Positions 46,801 through 59,600 of a stretch of DNA of 64,000 nt are shown here, one piece after another. The DNA comes from Dipteronia dyeriana. Lineage: Eukaryota > Streptophyta > Magnoliopsida > Sapindales > Sapindaceae. The notes beneath the pieces were generated by a model. It saw nothing but the letters and a program-made list of their open reading frames with translations. It did not search any database and had not been told where the DNA came from. The translations under genes and the position numbers were made by a program. The first letter of the stretch is position 1, and every line of letters begins with the position of its first letter. Location: the NCBI GenBank assembly GCA_032871835.1, contig CM065297.1:28343598-28407597 (forward strand), given 5' to 3'.

Positions 46801-49800
46801 TTTGAGTGTTAAAGAGGTTTGACTTATTGTTTCCGCCTTATATTTTTCATCATATTATGTTATTTTATGGCTGTTTTTCCTAGGAACGACTGATCATGCC
46901 GTGTTTTTATCATTTAGCTTTGCTCTTAATGTATTTTTTGGCATTCCCATTAATATTTTAATCTTAACATCACATTGGCCCAAATTTAGTTAGTAATTGA
47001 TGTTTTTTTTAATATACTTATCAAACTATGTAGATATTTTCTTGATTGTTTATAAAGTGATAATTTGTGATAATTGTCTATACTCTATACAACGGTTATG
47101 GAGTAACGTTGAAAGAAAGATCAAAGGTACCTGACCAAATTTTAATTTTCTTGTGTTTGTAAGGAAAGATGTTTCTGGACCTGATTACTTCGTGAACTTT
47201 CCAATGAGACCCTTAACATATTTATTTGATAGGAAACAAGAAAAAATTATTAATAAGAGAATAGTGATTCGCTTTAACTGAATAAATGAAACTTGTTTTA
47301 TTGTAACCTTTTTCCTGAAGGATTCAAATTCAAGGTCCATGATAGCTGTTTTGGCTAATGACGTGTCACAGAAAACCATACTAATTATTTCGTCTATACT
47401 CCATATAGCTTTGAAATTCCATCAAAAGTTACCTCAAATAAGGTGAATGACCTTTATTAATGTTGTTTTCTGAAATTTGAGGGGATGAAAATTAAGACAT
47501 TGCATTAACATGTTTCTTTGTGGTAATCTTAGCATTGTAGAGTTCACTATATATTGACACTTCAATACTCATTAAAATGTTACCCTTTTTGCTTTTGTAA
47601 AAAATTCTTGAATGAAAACAGGTATCAGGAAAACCAATCAAGCTTGTCGGACGGGGAGAGCGTATGGAGGACCTTGAACCTTTCTACCCAGATCGCATGG
47701 CTGGACGTATCTTAGGAATGGGAGACGTACTCTCATTTGTAGAGAAAGCACAAGAAGTTGTAAGTTTTAAGTATATTCCATTTCATGCTTTCCATCATGG
47801 GTAATATTTTTTGACATGTATCGAATTGTCTGCACAGATGCAACAAGAAGATGCTGAAGAATTGCAAAAGAAGATAATGAGTGCAAAGTTTGATTTCAAT
47901 GATTTCCTAAAGCAAACCCGTTCTGTTGCACGTATGGGATCCATGACTCGTGTTCTTGGAATGATCCCCGGAATGGGGAAGGTATGGATAATGAAAGCAT
48001 AATTCCAATTTTAATTGGAATAATTTTGTGTTTCCCATTTTTAAGCTAGGAATAGTATAGTGGTTTCACTTGTAGCTATTCAGTAGTTATAATGACAAAC
48101 TTGAGTGGTGACGGTTGCTGCAATCTAACTGGTCTACCAATTAAAATGTAAAACAGTGCTCTGATTTTCTCTCTTATGTGTATGCCGACAGGTTACTCCT
48201 GCACAAGTTCGAGAAGCAGAGAAGAGTTTAAAGATTATGGAAGGAATGATTGAAGCAATGACTCCTGGTCTCTTCTCCTCTCTAATATTTGTTTTACTTG
48301 TTAATAATGAAAATTGACATATCATCTTCGACTACCCTGTGGTACTGCTTCCTGAGATAGTCGCTGCCATTTTATGATTCCAAATTAAATTAGAAGCATG
48401 TTTAATTATGCATGACATGACATTATTTTTCCTGATCACTGTAGAAATGACTTATTTTAATACTTAAGTGTCTTCTCTAGTTCCCTTATGTTTTTGGTTC
48501 CATACTGTGTATTTTTTTAAGATAAATTGGAACAAGATGCTATTGTTATATAGTTAGCTTGAATCTACAGTAGTGTTGAGCAAGTGATGAAGAATTTATT
48601 GCTCTTCTCATAGGAGTATTTTATTATTGGTGAAAGTATTGGAAAGATAACCTAGTAAAAATTTAAATGCCCCAATAATGTAGCCTGTTATGCATTGGAT
48701 ATTTAAGATTCCCAGACAGTATTAGAAAAGGAAGGAGAGAATCAGTTTTACAAATGTAAAGGTTGGTAAAGTCTGTAGTGTTGAGGGTTTTTTTTTTATT
48801 TTTTTAAGTGAAGTTATATGTTATTAAAGGGCATGAGATTTATGTAGGACCAGAAGGAAATAGAACCAGAAAGGGGATTGGAAAACACGGCAATTCAATT
48901 CTTTATTCAATTCATCAAGTCTAAATACAATAGGCTCTAAAGGAGTCTGTTTATAGCTAACAAAATGATAAAGATAACAACTAACTTCTGATATAGATAA
49001 ATAAAACCTAAAGTAATCTCATAATGAGATAATTATTCTAAACATAATATGATAATTACTAATATAATAATCCTTATCTAATTCCCCATCATTCTCCTCC
49101 ACTAAGAAGAACTCGCTCCTGACGAGTCAAATGGGTTGCAACCAATGAACAAGAGAATACCATAACTTGTTCCTGTTTGGAGCAGCCAAGTCATCAACCC
49201 AAAGTCCATTCTTCGTAGTCATAGCAAAACGAATCGGTTGGGACCGGCGGTGAGGTTCCATGCTCCGGCGATTGAATCTGCGTTGATGTAGATGGAATTG
49301 GAGGTCAGCGAAGAAGGAAAAAGTGTAGGTCGGTGACTTCCGAATCTGATGATGTGGTTGGTGACTGTTGTGGCTGCGACCGGCGGTGGCCGACAGTGCG
49401 CGTGAGTGGTGGCGCGTGGGCTGGTGAACTTCAGGTGTGGGAGGTTTTGGGCGTGTATGTTGTCTGGCTAGGACTGATAGGTGTTTATGAGTTTGGGGTA
49501 CAGATTTGTATGAAAAATAAAATAAAAAATTTTATGGAAGCGTATAAGAACGAAAATAGCTCTGATACCAATTGATGTAGGACCAGAAGGAAATAGAACC
49601 AGAAAAGGGGATTGGAAAACACAGCAATTCAACTCTTTATTCAATTCATCAAGTCTAAATACAATAGGCTCTAAAGGAGTCTATTTATAGCTAACAAAAT
49701 GATAAAGATAACAACTAACTTCTGATATAGATAAATAAAACCTAAAGTAATCTCATAATGAGATAATTATTCTAAACATAATATGATAATTACTAATATA

Positions 49801-51868
49801 ATAATCCTTATCTAATTCCCCATCAGATAAACTCACATCCTTGTAAATATAATGAATAACCAATGAGTTGAAGACATATTGGCCTTGACTCATATCTGCC
49901 AGTTACATTCTTTCTTGTGCTTGATATCATGACCCAAAACAGTTATACTGTGAGACCGTAGGGATTTTAGATGCTAGCTGAGTTGACTGATGCCTGGGGC
50001 ATAACACTTGGTATGAAATGGCTATTAGAGAGTTCTAGACAATGAAGAGAAGAAATTGCCAACTGATGACTTTATTGCTGGCTAGTCCTTTTTCGTTATA
50101 AATCTTATCTTCTTATCTTTTCGCTTGTTCCCAATTTTCCATTTCTTTTCCTATGCCTTTTCTGAAGAAAGGCAATCACATAAGCTACCTGTCTGCAGCC
50201 ATACAACTTTGTCCTTCTGTTGTGATTCTATTTTCATGTTGCCTCACCTACATAACCAGGTGCTCCATGCTTTTGGCAAATGGAGCAGCATGTTACTTGC
50301 CTTTTCTAGAGAGGGCTGTTTGGGTTTTATATTCTAGCTTGAACCTTCTTGGTGCTTTGTGTCTTTTCTGTTGACACTTCACTGAAGTTCTTATTGGCTG
50401 TTTACCTGTCCAATCTCCTGAGTGTCTGGGACCTCACACTTTAGTCATTTGATGATGTGCTGTTGGCCACTTGGTCTTAAACACATTTTAAGCAACAAAG
50501 CTAGTGCTCCCAGGAGATTTTTTTTACTGTCTTTCTTAAGCTGAGAATCATGGGTTTAGTATCCTTCAAATATAGACTAACATATGATAAAGTTATTGAA
50601 TATGGTTTTTCCCATGTATATAGTGCCTTTTGTTAAGTTTCTTTGTCCATTCTTCTGATTCTCTTGTTTATATTGCAGAGGAAAGGGAGAAACCAGAATT
50701 ATTGGCAGAATCCCCTATCAGGAGAAAAAGAATTGCTCAAGATTCTGGGAAGACAGAACAGCAGGTAATGCCTGTTGCTTCTTGATGTAAATCAACATAC
50801 TGATGTATCTTTGATGTGTCAAAGAACAGGGATGTCTTATCCTTATGTACTGTACTAATTATTATTTCATGTGGGGTTTAATTTATTGGATCAATATTAT
50901 CAGGTGAGTCAACTTGTTGCTCAACTCTTCCAAATGCGAGTCCGTATGAAGAACTTAATGGGGGTAATGGAAGGTGGATCTATTCCTGCACTGAGCAACC
51001 TTGAGGATGCCCTTAAAACTGAACAGACGGTACATTGTTTGCTTACATGTGCATGCATATTCATGGATTAAGAATGCTTATATTTCACCCACTAACATAA
51101 TTGTTGCTTGTGTCTATCTTGGGAGTTTGAAATGCAAAATTTGTTACTTGGTCAGTGTGTTCCGAGAAATAATAAGTTTGATTATCCTTATCACACTAGA
51201 ACACCAACATGATACTAGACAATGTTCAAATCAAACCAAGGTGCTGGACAATGCATTGTGTTGTTTCTCTTCTGGTTTCTTTCTGGACTTTTTTTCAGTA
51301 AGAAACTAATTGATATCATAAATTGTTATATTTTATTTACAGTTAGGGAATCTTCCAACATGGGACAACCAGACGATAGGGAAACCTATACAGGAGTTAA
51401 TGCTAAAATCACTAGCTCTTGTTTGTTTGATAGATTTGGCCTTTTAAGAGTTGGAGATATTATTCTTTTTAAAGGGAATATTTCAATTCATCCTTGACTT
51501 ACATGCTCTGCACATTGATATTACTCCTGAAAAGAGAAAAAAAAATGGTATTTCATTTGTTTGCAACTGCATGAAAAGATACCAATTGTCTGGGTAACTG
51601 CTATACAGAATTCGATCAGCATGAGTAATGTATTAGAATATATTAGTTCATGTTTGAGTTTACTTTGTCTTAGAGAAGTTTCATACAACAAACCTTTTGG
51701 AAATTCTCTGGTTTTGTGTATGCTGTGTTCTAAAAGACATTTCCCATTTCTCACCTGTATTAGGCACCTCCTGGTACTGCAAGGAGGAAGAGAAGATCAG
51801 AGTCAAGGAAGAAATTTGCTGACTCAGCATCGGCTAGGCCAAGTCCACGTGGATTTGGGTCTGGATAA
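43806..51868 (+). CDS. cpSRP54: Chloroplast signal recognition particle 54-kDa subunit (cpSRP54)
   Basis: Fifteen exons with GT-AG borders and matching phases: 43806-43973, 44055-44190, 44469-44536, 44611-44712, 45012-45164, 45294-45371, 46090-46215, 46301-46403, 46716-46816, 47622-47759, 47838-47981, 48192-48267, 50679-50764, 50904-51029, 51764-51868. They join to 1710 nt, 569 residues, close to the ~564 of the Arabidopsis protein. Residues 1 to about 75 are Ser/Thr-rich (plastid transit). The NG GTPase domain has GLQGVGKTT (189-197), DTAGR (271-275) and TKLDGD (329-334). The Met-rich M domain starts near 347. The C-terminal tail carries ARRKR (541-545), the site that binds cpSRP43. The complex of cpSRP54, cpSRP43 and light-harvesting proteins delivers its cargo to thylakoids via cpFtsY and Alb3; cpSRP54 also acts co-translationally. 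Intron 12 is 2.4 kb because of a TRIM insertion. Confidence 0.97.
48843..49825 (-). mobile_element. TRIM retrotransposon inside cpSRP54 intron 12
   Basis: Two direct ~250-bp LTRs (48843-49091 and 49576-49825), TGTAGGACC...CCCCATCA, differ at about four positions. The interior is only 484 bp. The minus strand carries a perfect tRNA-Met primer-binding site TGGTATCAGAGC (49570-49559) five bases inside the right LTR, and a purine tract GTGGAGGAGAATGA next to the left LTR. Element sense is therefore opposite to the gene. The interior has a GC-rich part (about 49220-49450) with no recognisable protein. Flanks GATTTA and GATAAA do not form a perfect 5-bp duplication. Confidence 0.9.
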
Positions 51869-52109
51869 AGCCTAAGTTGGTGGGCAATGTTAACAATGAA
51901 GTGGTGGCTTCAGGGAAACCAGTCACTGGATCTTAAATTGTAGCTATTGGCCAGATTTTCCCACTTATTATGAAGGCCGAGTCCCAGGTTCATTTCTATG
52001 TGTGAATGCAGTAATTGAGGAAATGATGATCTTGCTACAATTAATGTAAACCAAATTGCGAAATCATAGCGACCTGTATCTTTAGCTTGTAGAGAGACGC
52101 ATGCATCAG

Positions 52110-52575
52110 TCAATTCCTGCTATTCAAAATAGATAAAACACCATTTGAGTTTTCCATGATTTGATTTTGTTTCATAGAATTTCTTGAAAGCTTCCACACC
52201 CTTGACGATCTCCAAAGGAAAAGATTGAGATCAGATGTAAACTTGTAACTAGACTAAAATCTAGTTGTGAGAACCTTAACTGATAAATTAAAACTTAAAA
52301 GTCAGGTCTTGCAGTTGAGTTACTTGTCCATCTTTGTCATAAAATTCTCACCAAATTGCCGCTTCAACCAGTCAGAAAAAAGCTCAGATCATGACAATTC
52401 TTATTAATTATCAATCCTGCTGGAAAGTAGCCTCCGACCAGCGTTCCTCCTGTAGAAATCGGCACAAAGATCTTTATCTTTCAAATATGCAAGCAATCTA
52501 AATACTCACTCAAATCTCTCACAGTCACAGCTGCCATTCTTCTCTAGGAAGCCTCTGCCTTGTGAAACAAGTCAT
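52110..52575. other. cpSRP54 3' flank
   Basis: No gene is seen between the cpSRP54 transcript end and the hAT element. Confidence 0.6.
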
Positions 52576-55500
52576 CAGGGCCGGTCTTGGGCATAGGCCC
52601 AAGAGGCAGCCGTCTAGGACCCCATAATATAGTTCACTATGTATATGTATCTTTAGGTCCAATCTGAGTTTTTTTATAAAAAAGCAATCCAAACATGTCT
52701 ATTATAAAAAAAAAAAACAAAATCATTATATACTTATCCCACCGTCCCCACCATAACATATAATTACAATTACTATCGGATTGAAAATTTAGGGGTTCTT
52801 TGCTTCTTTATTTCTTTGTTTAAAAAAATACCCGATAAAACAACAAGCAAAATCATTACAATTCATAATGTATCAGACATTCGAATTTTTCTAGGGCTCT
52901 TTACTTCTTTATTTCTTTGGCACCTCTCACCTCTCAGTCTCTCATTCTGTTCTTGGCTTCTTTTCTTACGAAAGTAGGAATCAATTAGTGGAAAGTATTG
53001 TTCTTTGATTGGAATTTGGAAACTTTCCTTTCATAGTTATTTTAGAAGGTAATTTAGCTCCTCTTTTTCTTATATCCGAAAAACCTCTTTTTGTTTTTAT
53101 ATTTTATTTTTGTTAGAGTGTTATATGTATCATGTCTAATGTATTATGGAATCCGGAATGCCGGAAGTCAAGAACCCAACTACCTAATAGACTAAATTGT
53201 TCTTGAATTTTTATGAACGTATTGTTAGAATTGTTCTTGAATTTTGTATGTATTAACACTATTATCTTAGAATTTTGTTTTTCCATTTTAGTTTTGTTAG
53301 AGTTTTTATGTATGTATTATGTTAGAATTTTGTTTTTCTATTTTATTTTAGTTAGAAGTTTACACATCTTTTCCTTGCTTTCGAATTGAATGGACAGAGT
53401 TAAAGACTTGATACTAACATTGACAATTGATATGTGACAGACTGACAATGTTAGCTCTCTGATTTAACAACAAGGTCTCTAAGGAATAAGGATTACACAT
53501 TTACACCATCAGGTGAAGTATCTTGATTCTCAAACTTTTGATTGTTAGCCTTTTGGGTTGTCTTTTGTTGTTTGATTGCATTATTTTATCGATCCCGCCT
53601 CCTATTAGAATGTATAGTTCCGGGTATGACAAAAGGAAAAAAAAAACAAAGGATAGAATCATTAGTTCAATCTCAAGTTGGATCTCTTGATAAATTCTTT
53701 AGTTGCACTAAACAAGTAGAGACTTCACTTAATGATGTGGTAAATGAGGAACATGAGAATGATAACGAAGATCATGATCAACTTATGAATGCGAAAGATG
53801 ATGAAGAACTGATTCAACATATCAATGAGAATGATCACGGAGAACCGAATCAACATGTGAATGAGGAAGATAATGAAGATGTTCAAAATGTAGATATTAG
53901 TGAAGAACTTGTATTTCCATTAAATATTGATGATCCAGGAAATTGGGATAATATTCATCAAAATGTTAGAGACTTTTTGGTCGAAAGGGGTCCTAAAAGA
54001 GACAATGATGTCATCTTTCCTAAAGATAACTTAGGTGGACATTTTTCTTCCTCATATTACATTCAAAATTTACCAAATAGGGAGAAACATGATAGAAAGT
54101 GGTTGGTATATTCAGTTTCTTTGGACAAAGTATTTTTCTTTTTGTTGTAAGTTGTTCAAACGAGATAGAAACAATACTCAATTGGGGCAATTGGCTAATG
54201 ATGGATTCAAAGATTGGAAGAATATTAGTGTGAGACTCATTAGTCATGAAACTAGCAATGATCACATTGGTTGCATGAGTAGTTGGATTGAGTTGGAAAG
54301 AAGATGGCAAAAAAATAAAACAAATCAACAAAGAGAGAGAACATTGGAGGCAAATATTACTAAGGATACTTGCTATTGTGAAAACACTTGCAAAAAATAA
54401 TTTGGCATTTCATGGAGATAATGAAAAACTTTATAAGAAAAACAGTGGAATGTTTTTACAAATGGTAGAGATGATTGTTGAATTTGATCCAGTAATGCAA
54501 TAACATAATCGACGTATTTTATCACATGAAACTCATTACTATTATTTGAGTCACCGAATCCAAAATGAGATTATACAAATGTTAGCAAGTGAGATAAAAA
54601 GTTCAATTGTTTCAAGAATCAAGGAAGCGAAATATTTTTTAATCATACTTGATTGTACTCCATATGCAAGTCATGAGGAACAAATGTCTCTTGTAGTACG
54701 ATGTGTGGATATTTCATCAAGTCCTATTGTAGTAGAAGTTTTTTTTTGGAATTCTTAAAGGTATATAATACATCGGGGCTTGGACTTTTTTTTGTGCTTA
54801 CAAGTGCATTAAGCACTCTTTAGCTTGATATTGGTGATATAAGAGGGTAAGGATATGACAATGGATCTAATATGAGAGGGAAACATAAAGGTGTACAAAA
54901 AAGACTAATTGAAATAAATCTTAGAGCAATATACACTCCATGCAGATGTCATACTCTTAATCTTGCACTTTGTGATATGGCTAATTGTTGTGCTAAAACT
55001 AAATCTTTTTTTGGAGTGGTACAACAAATATATTCCTTGTTCTCATCTTCTACAAAACGATGGAAAATTTTCAAAGATTATGTGGAAGGTTTCACGCTTG
55101 AACCATTATCAGAAACATGTTGGGAAAATCGTGTGGAAAATATTAAAGCCATAAGATACCAAGCTCCACAAATAAGAGATGCTTTAGCTCACTTGGTAGA
55201 AACTAGTGAAGATCTCAAAACAAAGAGTGAAGTCGATTCCATAGTAACATATGAATTTGAGAATTTTGAGTTCATGTTTGGCATGGACATTTGGTATAAC
55301 TTATTGTTTGCTATTAATTATGTAAGCAAAATTCTACAAAATGAAGACATGCATATCGATGTTGCTATTAAACAATTAAAAAGTCTTATTTCCTATCTTG
55401 AGAAATATATAGAAATTGGATTTGAAGAGGCTATGATTGATGCTAAAGAGATTGCAAGTGAGATGAAAATTAAAGCCGTATTTCATGAAAAACGCATCAT

Positions 55501-56336
55501 TCGAAGAAAAAAACAGTTTGATGATAATGCTAATGAAGATGCTGCTTATGAAGATATGACACAATCTGACATAGAATCCTTTAAAGTCAATTATTTCATC
55601 TATATAGTTGAACAAACACTTTCTTCATTAAAAAATAGGCTTGAACAATTTCAAAACTATGAAGAAACTTTTGAGTTTTTGTATGATTTGAGGAAGTTAA
55701 AGTCTGTAAACATTGATAGTTTGAAGAACTATTGTTTCAATCTTGAAGCTTTGATGAAACATGATGGAGTTTATAATATTAATGGAAAAGATTTATTTTC
55801 AGAATTACAAATTTTAAAAAATGGTTAACCAAAGGAAATAAAAAAGGCAATTGAAGTGTTGAATTAAGAAATGGATGGTTGCTTCCCAAATGCATGGATT
55901 TCTTATAGAATTTTATTAACTATACCCGTTACAGTTGCCTCGGCGGAAAGAAACTTTTCAAAGTTGAAGTTGAGTAAATCCTATCTTCGGTCAACTATGT
56001 CACAATAAATATTGAATGATTTAGCTATTTTAACTATTGAAAAAAATATGGTAGAAAAACTTGATTATATAAGTTTAATTAATACTTTTACTACTAAAAA
56101 TGTGAGACGAGTAATATTTAAATGATATGTTATTTGATGTAATTACAAAATTTTTATATCAATGACTTTTTATTTTTTATTCTATTGTATTGCAATCTTG
56201 ATTTTTATTTATTAAAATGATTGCTATAATTATTTATTAAAACAAAAAAATCAAATAAAAATATATAGAAAGTCGAAATTCAAGGACCTCAATTTTATAG
56301 TGTGCTTATGACCCCAAAATCTCATGACCGGCCCTA
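52576..56336 (+). mobile_element. hAT transposon with 8-bp TSD
   Basis: A perfect 8-bp target duplication CAAGTCAT lies at 52568-52575 and 56337-56344. The ends are CAGGGCCGGTCTTG (left) and TAGGGCCGGTCATG (right, complement), a common plant hAT terminus. The element is 3761 bp and holds one decayed transposase gene on the plus strand. 52,590-53,600 is a non-coding leader. It sits between cpSRP54 and the ABC transporter gene without touching either. Confidence 0.93.
53623..56125 (+). pseudogene. hAT transposase (TTF zinc-finger / DUF4371 type), decayed
   Basis: The start MTKGKKKQRIESL opens an acidic N-terminal region. Then come GGHFSSSYYIQNLP and a TTF-type finger core, where a frame change near 54130 turns the expected CxCCKLF into VFFFLL in one frame and FCCKLF in the next. 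Past another frame change near 54335 are [40 protein letters not shown] and, after two stops, a 318-residue open stretch (54872-55828) with CRCHTLNLALCDMA and SETCWENRVENIKAI. The C-terminal dimerisation region reads PVTVASAERNFSKLKLSKSY (about 55928-55987), ending at 56125. Four or more lesions make it inactive. It is the ZMYM1-like branch common in plants. Confidence 0.85.
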
Positions 56337-56344
56337 CAAGTCAT

Positions 56345-56663
56345 GCACGTCCTTTCTCTTCCTCTAGTCTTCTCGCACCAAGGAAAAAAAAAAACGAATT
56401 TCAACAAAAAATCTTATGAAAACATTCTAATATTCTTAAATTTTTTTTTTAAAAAATATTAATAAAGTAATCGTATACAGTACCATTAATTTGGGATTTA
56501 AATTTTAAACTAATATCATAATATCCCACTCTCAAATCTCAACTCATCATCTTCCTCACTCAAATCACTCTCTCTTTCTCGTATAGCGATGCAGCAGAGG
56601 AGGTTTCGAAAGCTTTTCCTCCATTGAAATGTCATTGTCGTCTTCCAATTCCATATATTAAAC
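56345..56663 (+). promoter_or_regulatory. Promoter and leader region of the ABC transporter gene
   Basis: AT-rich, 319 bp between the hAT target duplication and the ATG. The CTCTCTCTTTCTCG stretch around 56570 resembles the pyrimidine-rich leaders common in plant genes. No clear TATA box is seen. The hAT element therefore sits immediately upstream of the proximal promoter. Confidence 0.4.
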
Positions 56664-59600
56664 ATGTCTCTTGCTCTCCACCTCATCACCCCACCACCAT
56701 CATCACTCTCTATCCGTGACCGCTCTCCCTTCTTCAAAACATCACCACCAAAACTACTCTTTCTTCGCTTCAACAAAACCTCCTTTAAACCACTCAATTC
56801 CACCAAAAACCCATCTCCACTCCCACCTCTCAAGTCTTTCTCTGCGATCAGACCTTACATTCAGACCCACTGCAAGCCCATTCTCGCTGGCTGGCTCTGC
56901 AGCATCGTTTCCGTCTTTGCGCTCTCGAGAATCATCCCCAATATAGCAATCTTCTCCTGCAATTTGACTATATCCCAGCTGCGAAATCAAGGTCTGATTT
57001 TGGCTTCTTTTGTTCTTGCGAGGCTGGTGGCCATTTACGGTCAGCAGGCTCTTCTCTGGGACGCGGCCCTGAATTCGGTGTATGATATCAGAGTCCAAGT
57101 TTTCGAAAAGGTTTTGGAGAGGGAATTAGGGTTTTTTGAAGGCGGGAGTGGTGTTCCAGCTGGTGATATTGCGTATCGAATCACTGCTGAGGCTGATGAT
57201 GTTGCTGATACTGTCTATGCACTTCTCAATGTGAGTCATTTTTATATTCAATATCTGTATGCATTTGTGTTACAATGTGTCAATTGGTAGATTTTATCGG
57301 AACAGAACAGTTATGGTTAATTTGATCGTGTGCGAGTGAATGATTATGAAATTATTACTAAATTTTGGTGAATCCTGATGTTCTTTTAAAATGTTTTTTA
57401 TTTTTTATTTTTTTTATTTTTTATTTGTGTATTTAGATTTCAATAGTTTCTCATTGGTGTCATGGACAAGGATTTAGACTCCTATTATATTATGACAAAT
57501 TTTGTGGTTTCTCTCGCTTGAACTTTTGATCATAAAGTTTTGTTTGTGTGTCAGACAATTGTGCCTAGTGCGCTACAGTTATCTGCAATGGCAGTGCAGA
57601 TGCTGGTTATCAGTCCCGGTCTTTCGTTGATTTCAGCCATGGTGAGGAGGGTTAATGATCTAGATTCTTGTTTGTTTTACTGGTTGATTATGGTAACCGG
57701 TCATGTACTTTGATCTGGGGTGTGAATAATTTTGTTTGGTGTGATTGTAGATGATTCCTTCCACGGCTCTTGTGTTTGCCTATCTTGGTGAAAGGCTTCG
57801 TAGGATATCTAAGAAGTCTAACCTTACCATTGCCAATCTATCAGCCTATCTGAATGAGGTATGTTTTTCTGTTTTGTATTACATTCTCTCAAGTTATCAT
57901 GAAAAGTATTAGCTTATCTCTTTCTGTTTTTTGATACGTTCTCTCAAGTTATCATGAAAAGTATTAACTTATCTCATGAAAAGTATCAACTTATCTCTTT
58001 CTGTTTTTTATTACATTCTCTCAAGTTATCATGAAAATTATTATCTTATCTCATGAAAAGTATCAACTTATCTCTTTCTGTTTTTATTACATTCTCTCAA
58101 GTTATCATGAAAATTATTAACTTCTCTCTCTCTCTCTCTCAAACAACACTTATACAGTCATTTCTCGTTAGCTGGCACATCTATATAACACTTATTATAT
58201 TTATCTATGTTTAGATTCTTCCAGCTATTCTTTTTGTTAAAGCAAACAATGCGGAGCCATGTGAGACTGCGAGGTTTCAAAGGCTTGCTCACTCTGACCT
58301 ATCTGAATGCTTGAAAAAGAAGAAAATGAAAGTGCTCATCCCCCAGATTGTACAATTTATAAATTTTGGAGCATTATTTATATTTTGTGCTGGATCATTG
58401 GTGGTTTCAGGTGGATCTTTTGATGGGAGTAGAATGGTTTCCTTTATCACATCACTAGTTTTCTTGATTGAACCAATTCAGGTAATAATTCTTGGTAACA
58501 TGAGCTTTGTTGGTCTTTTGTACTGTGATTTTAATAATTTTAGTATCACCAAGGTGATTGATTGGCTTCTTCATTTCTTGAGCCTTTGCTCTATACTTCC
58601 TAGCTTATTAGAACTATTGTTCTATACTTTTTAGATGCATTATGGGTGTCAACGATCGTTTTGTAAACAAATGTCCCCTGCCCACCAACACTTTATTGCC
58701 AAATTGTGTGCAACAATATCTTGGTAACTTAAATTATTTCTTTGACTATTGTGTTTTTCTAACTGTGGTGCATGGTCAGCCTTTGAGGACTGTCTTAACT
58801 CTTAAGCTGTTAATCTGAATATAAAGAATCATGCAGGGTGTTGGAAAAGCATACAATGAGTTGAAACAAGGAGAACCGGCTATTGAACGCTTGTTTGATT
58901 TGACCAGGTTTAGATCAAAGGTAACTGTACTTTTTTTTCTTTCAGAAAGTACTATTTTTATATTTTAATTTTGAAAATAATTTAGTCACTTCAATGACAA
59001 GGTCTTAGAGTATAGTAGACAGTAATGATATTAGTTATTTTAGAAGTACAGAAAGAAAATGTTTATTGATCTATTAACCAGTTAAATGCACTTCTTATGC
59101 TTTACATAAGTTTGATCAGTTGGCTTATTTGCATTGAATGCATTTCTATGTCATGTTTCCAGTATCTCTATCTAGCAGTCAGACTATTATTAATCCTGAA
59201 TTTTCATATTGTTTCTTGAATATAGGTGACTGAGAAACCAGATGCTGTCAATTTAGACTGTATTAGTGGAAATGTGAAGTTTCGAAATATCTCGTTTAAA
59301 TATCGGGACGACATGCCCTTTGTTTTAGATAAATTGAACCTTCATATTAAAGCTGGAGAGACAGTTGCTCTTGTTGGGCCGTCAGGGGGAGGAAAGACAA
59401 CTCTCGTAAAATTGCTTCTTCGCCTTTATGATCCTTCATCTGGTGAACTGACTGAATTTACAATATTTACTTAATCTACAACAAAGTCTGAAAGTTACTT
59501 TCATTTTGTTGAGAGTGTGTATCTTTTTCCCCTGTTAACAGGTCATATACTTATTGACGACCATGATGTTCACGGTGTTCGATTGGACAGTTTGAGGAGA

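Noticed and set aside
53542..53622. Upstream extension of the hAT transposase frame
   Set aside because: The hydrophobic leader (MLAFWVVFCCLIALFYRSR) is unlike hAT N-termini. The ATG at 53623, followed by a basic stretch, fits better.
56754..57098. Minus-strand open frame across ABCB29 exon 1
   Set aside because: Shadow of a GC-richer exon on the opposite strand. The plus-strand reading is a clear ABC transporter.
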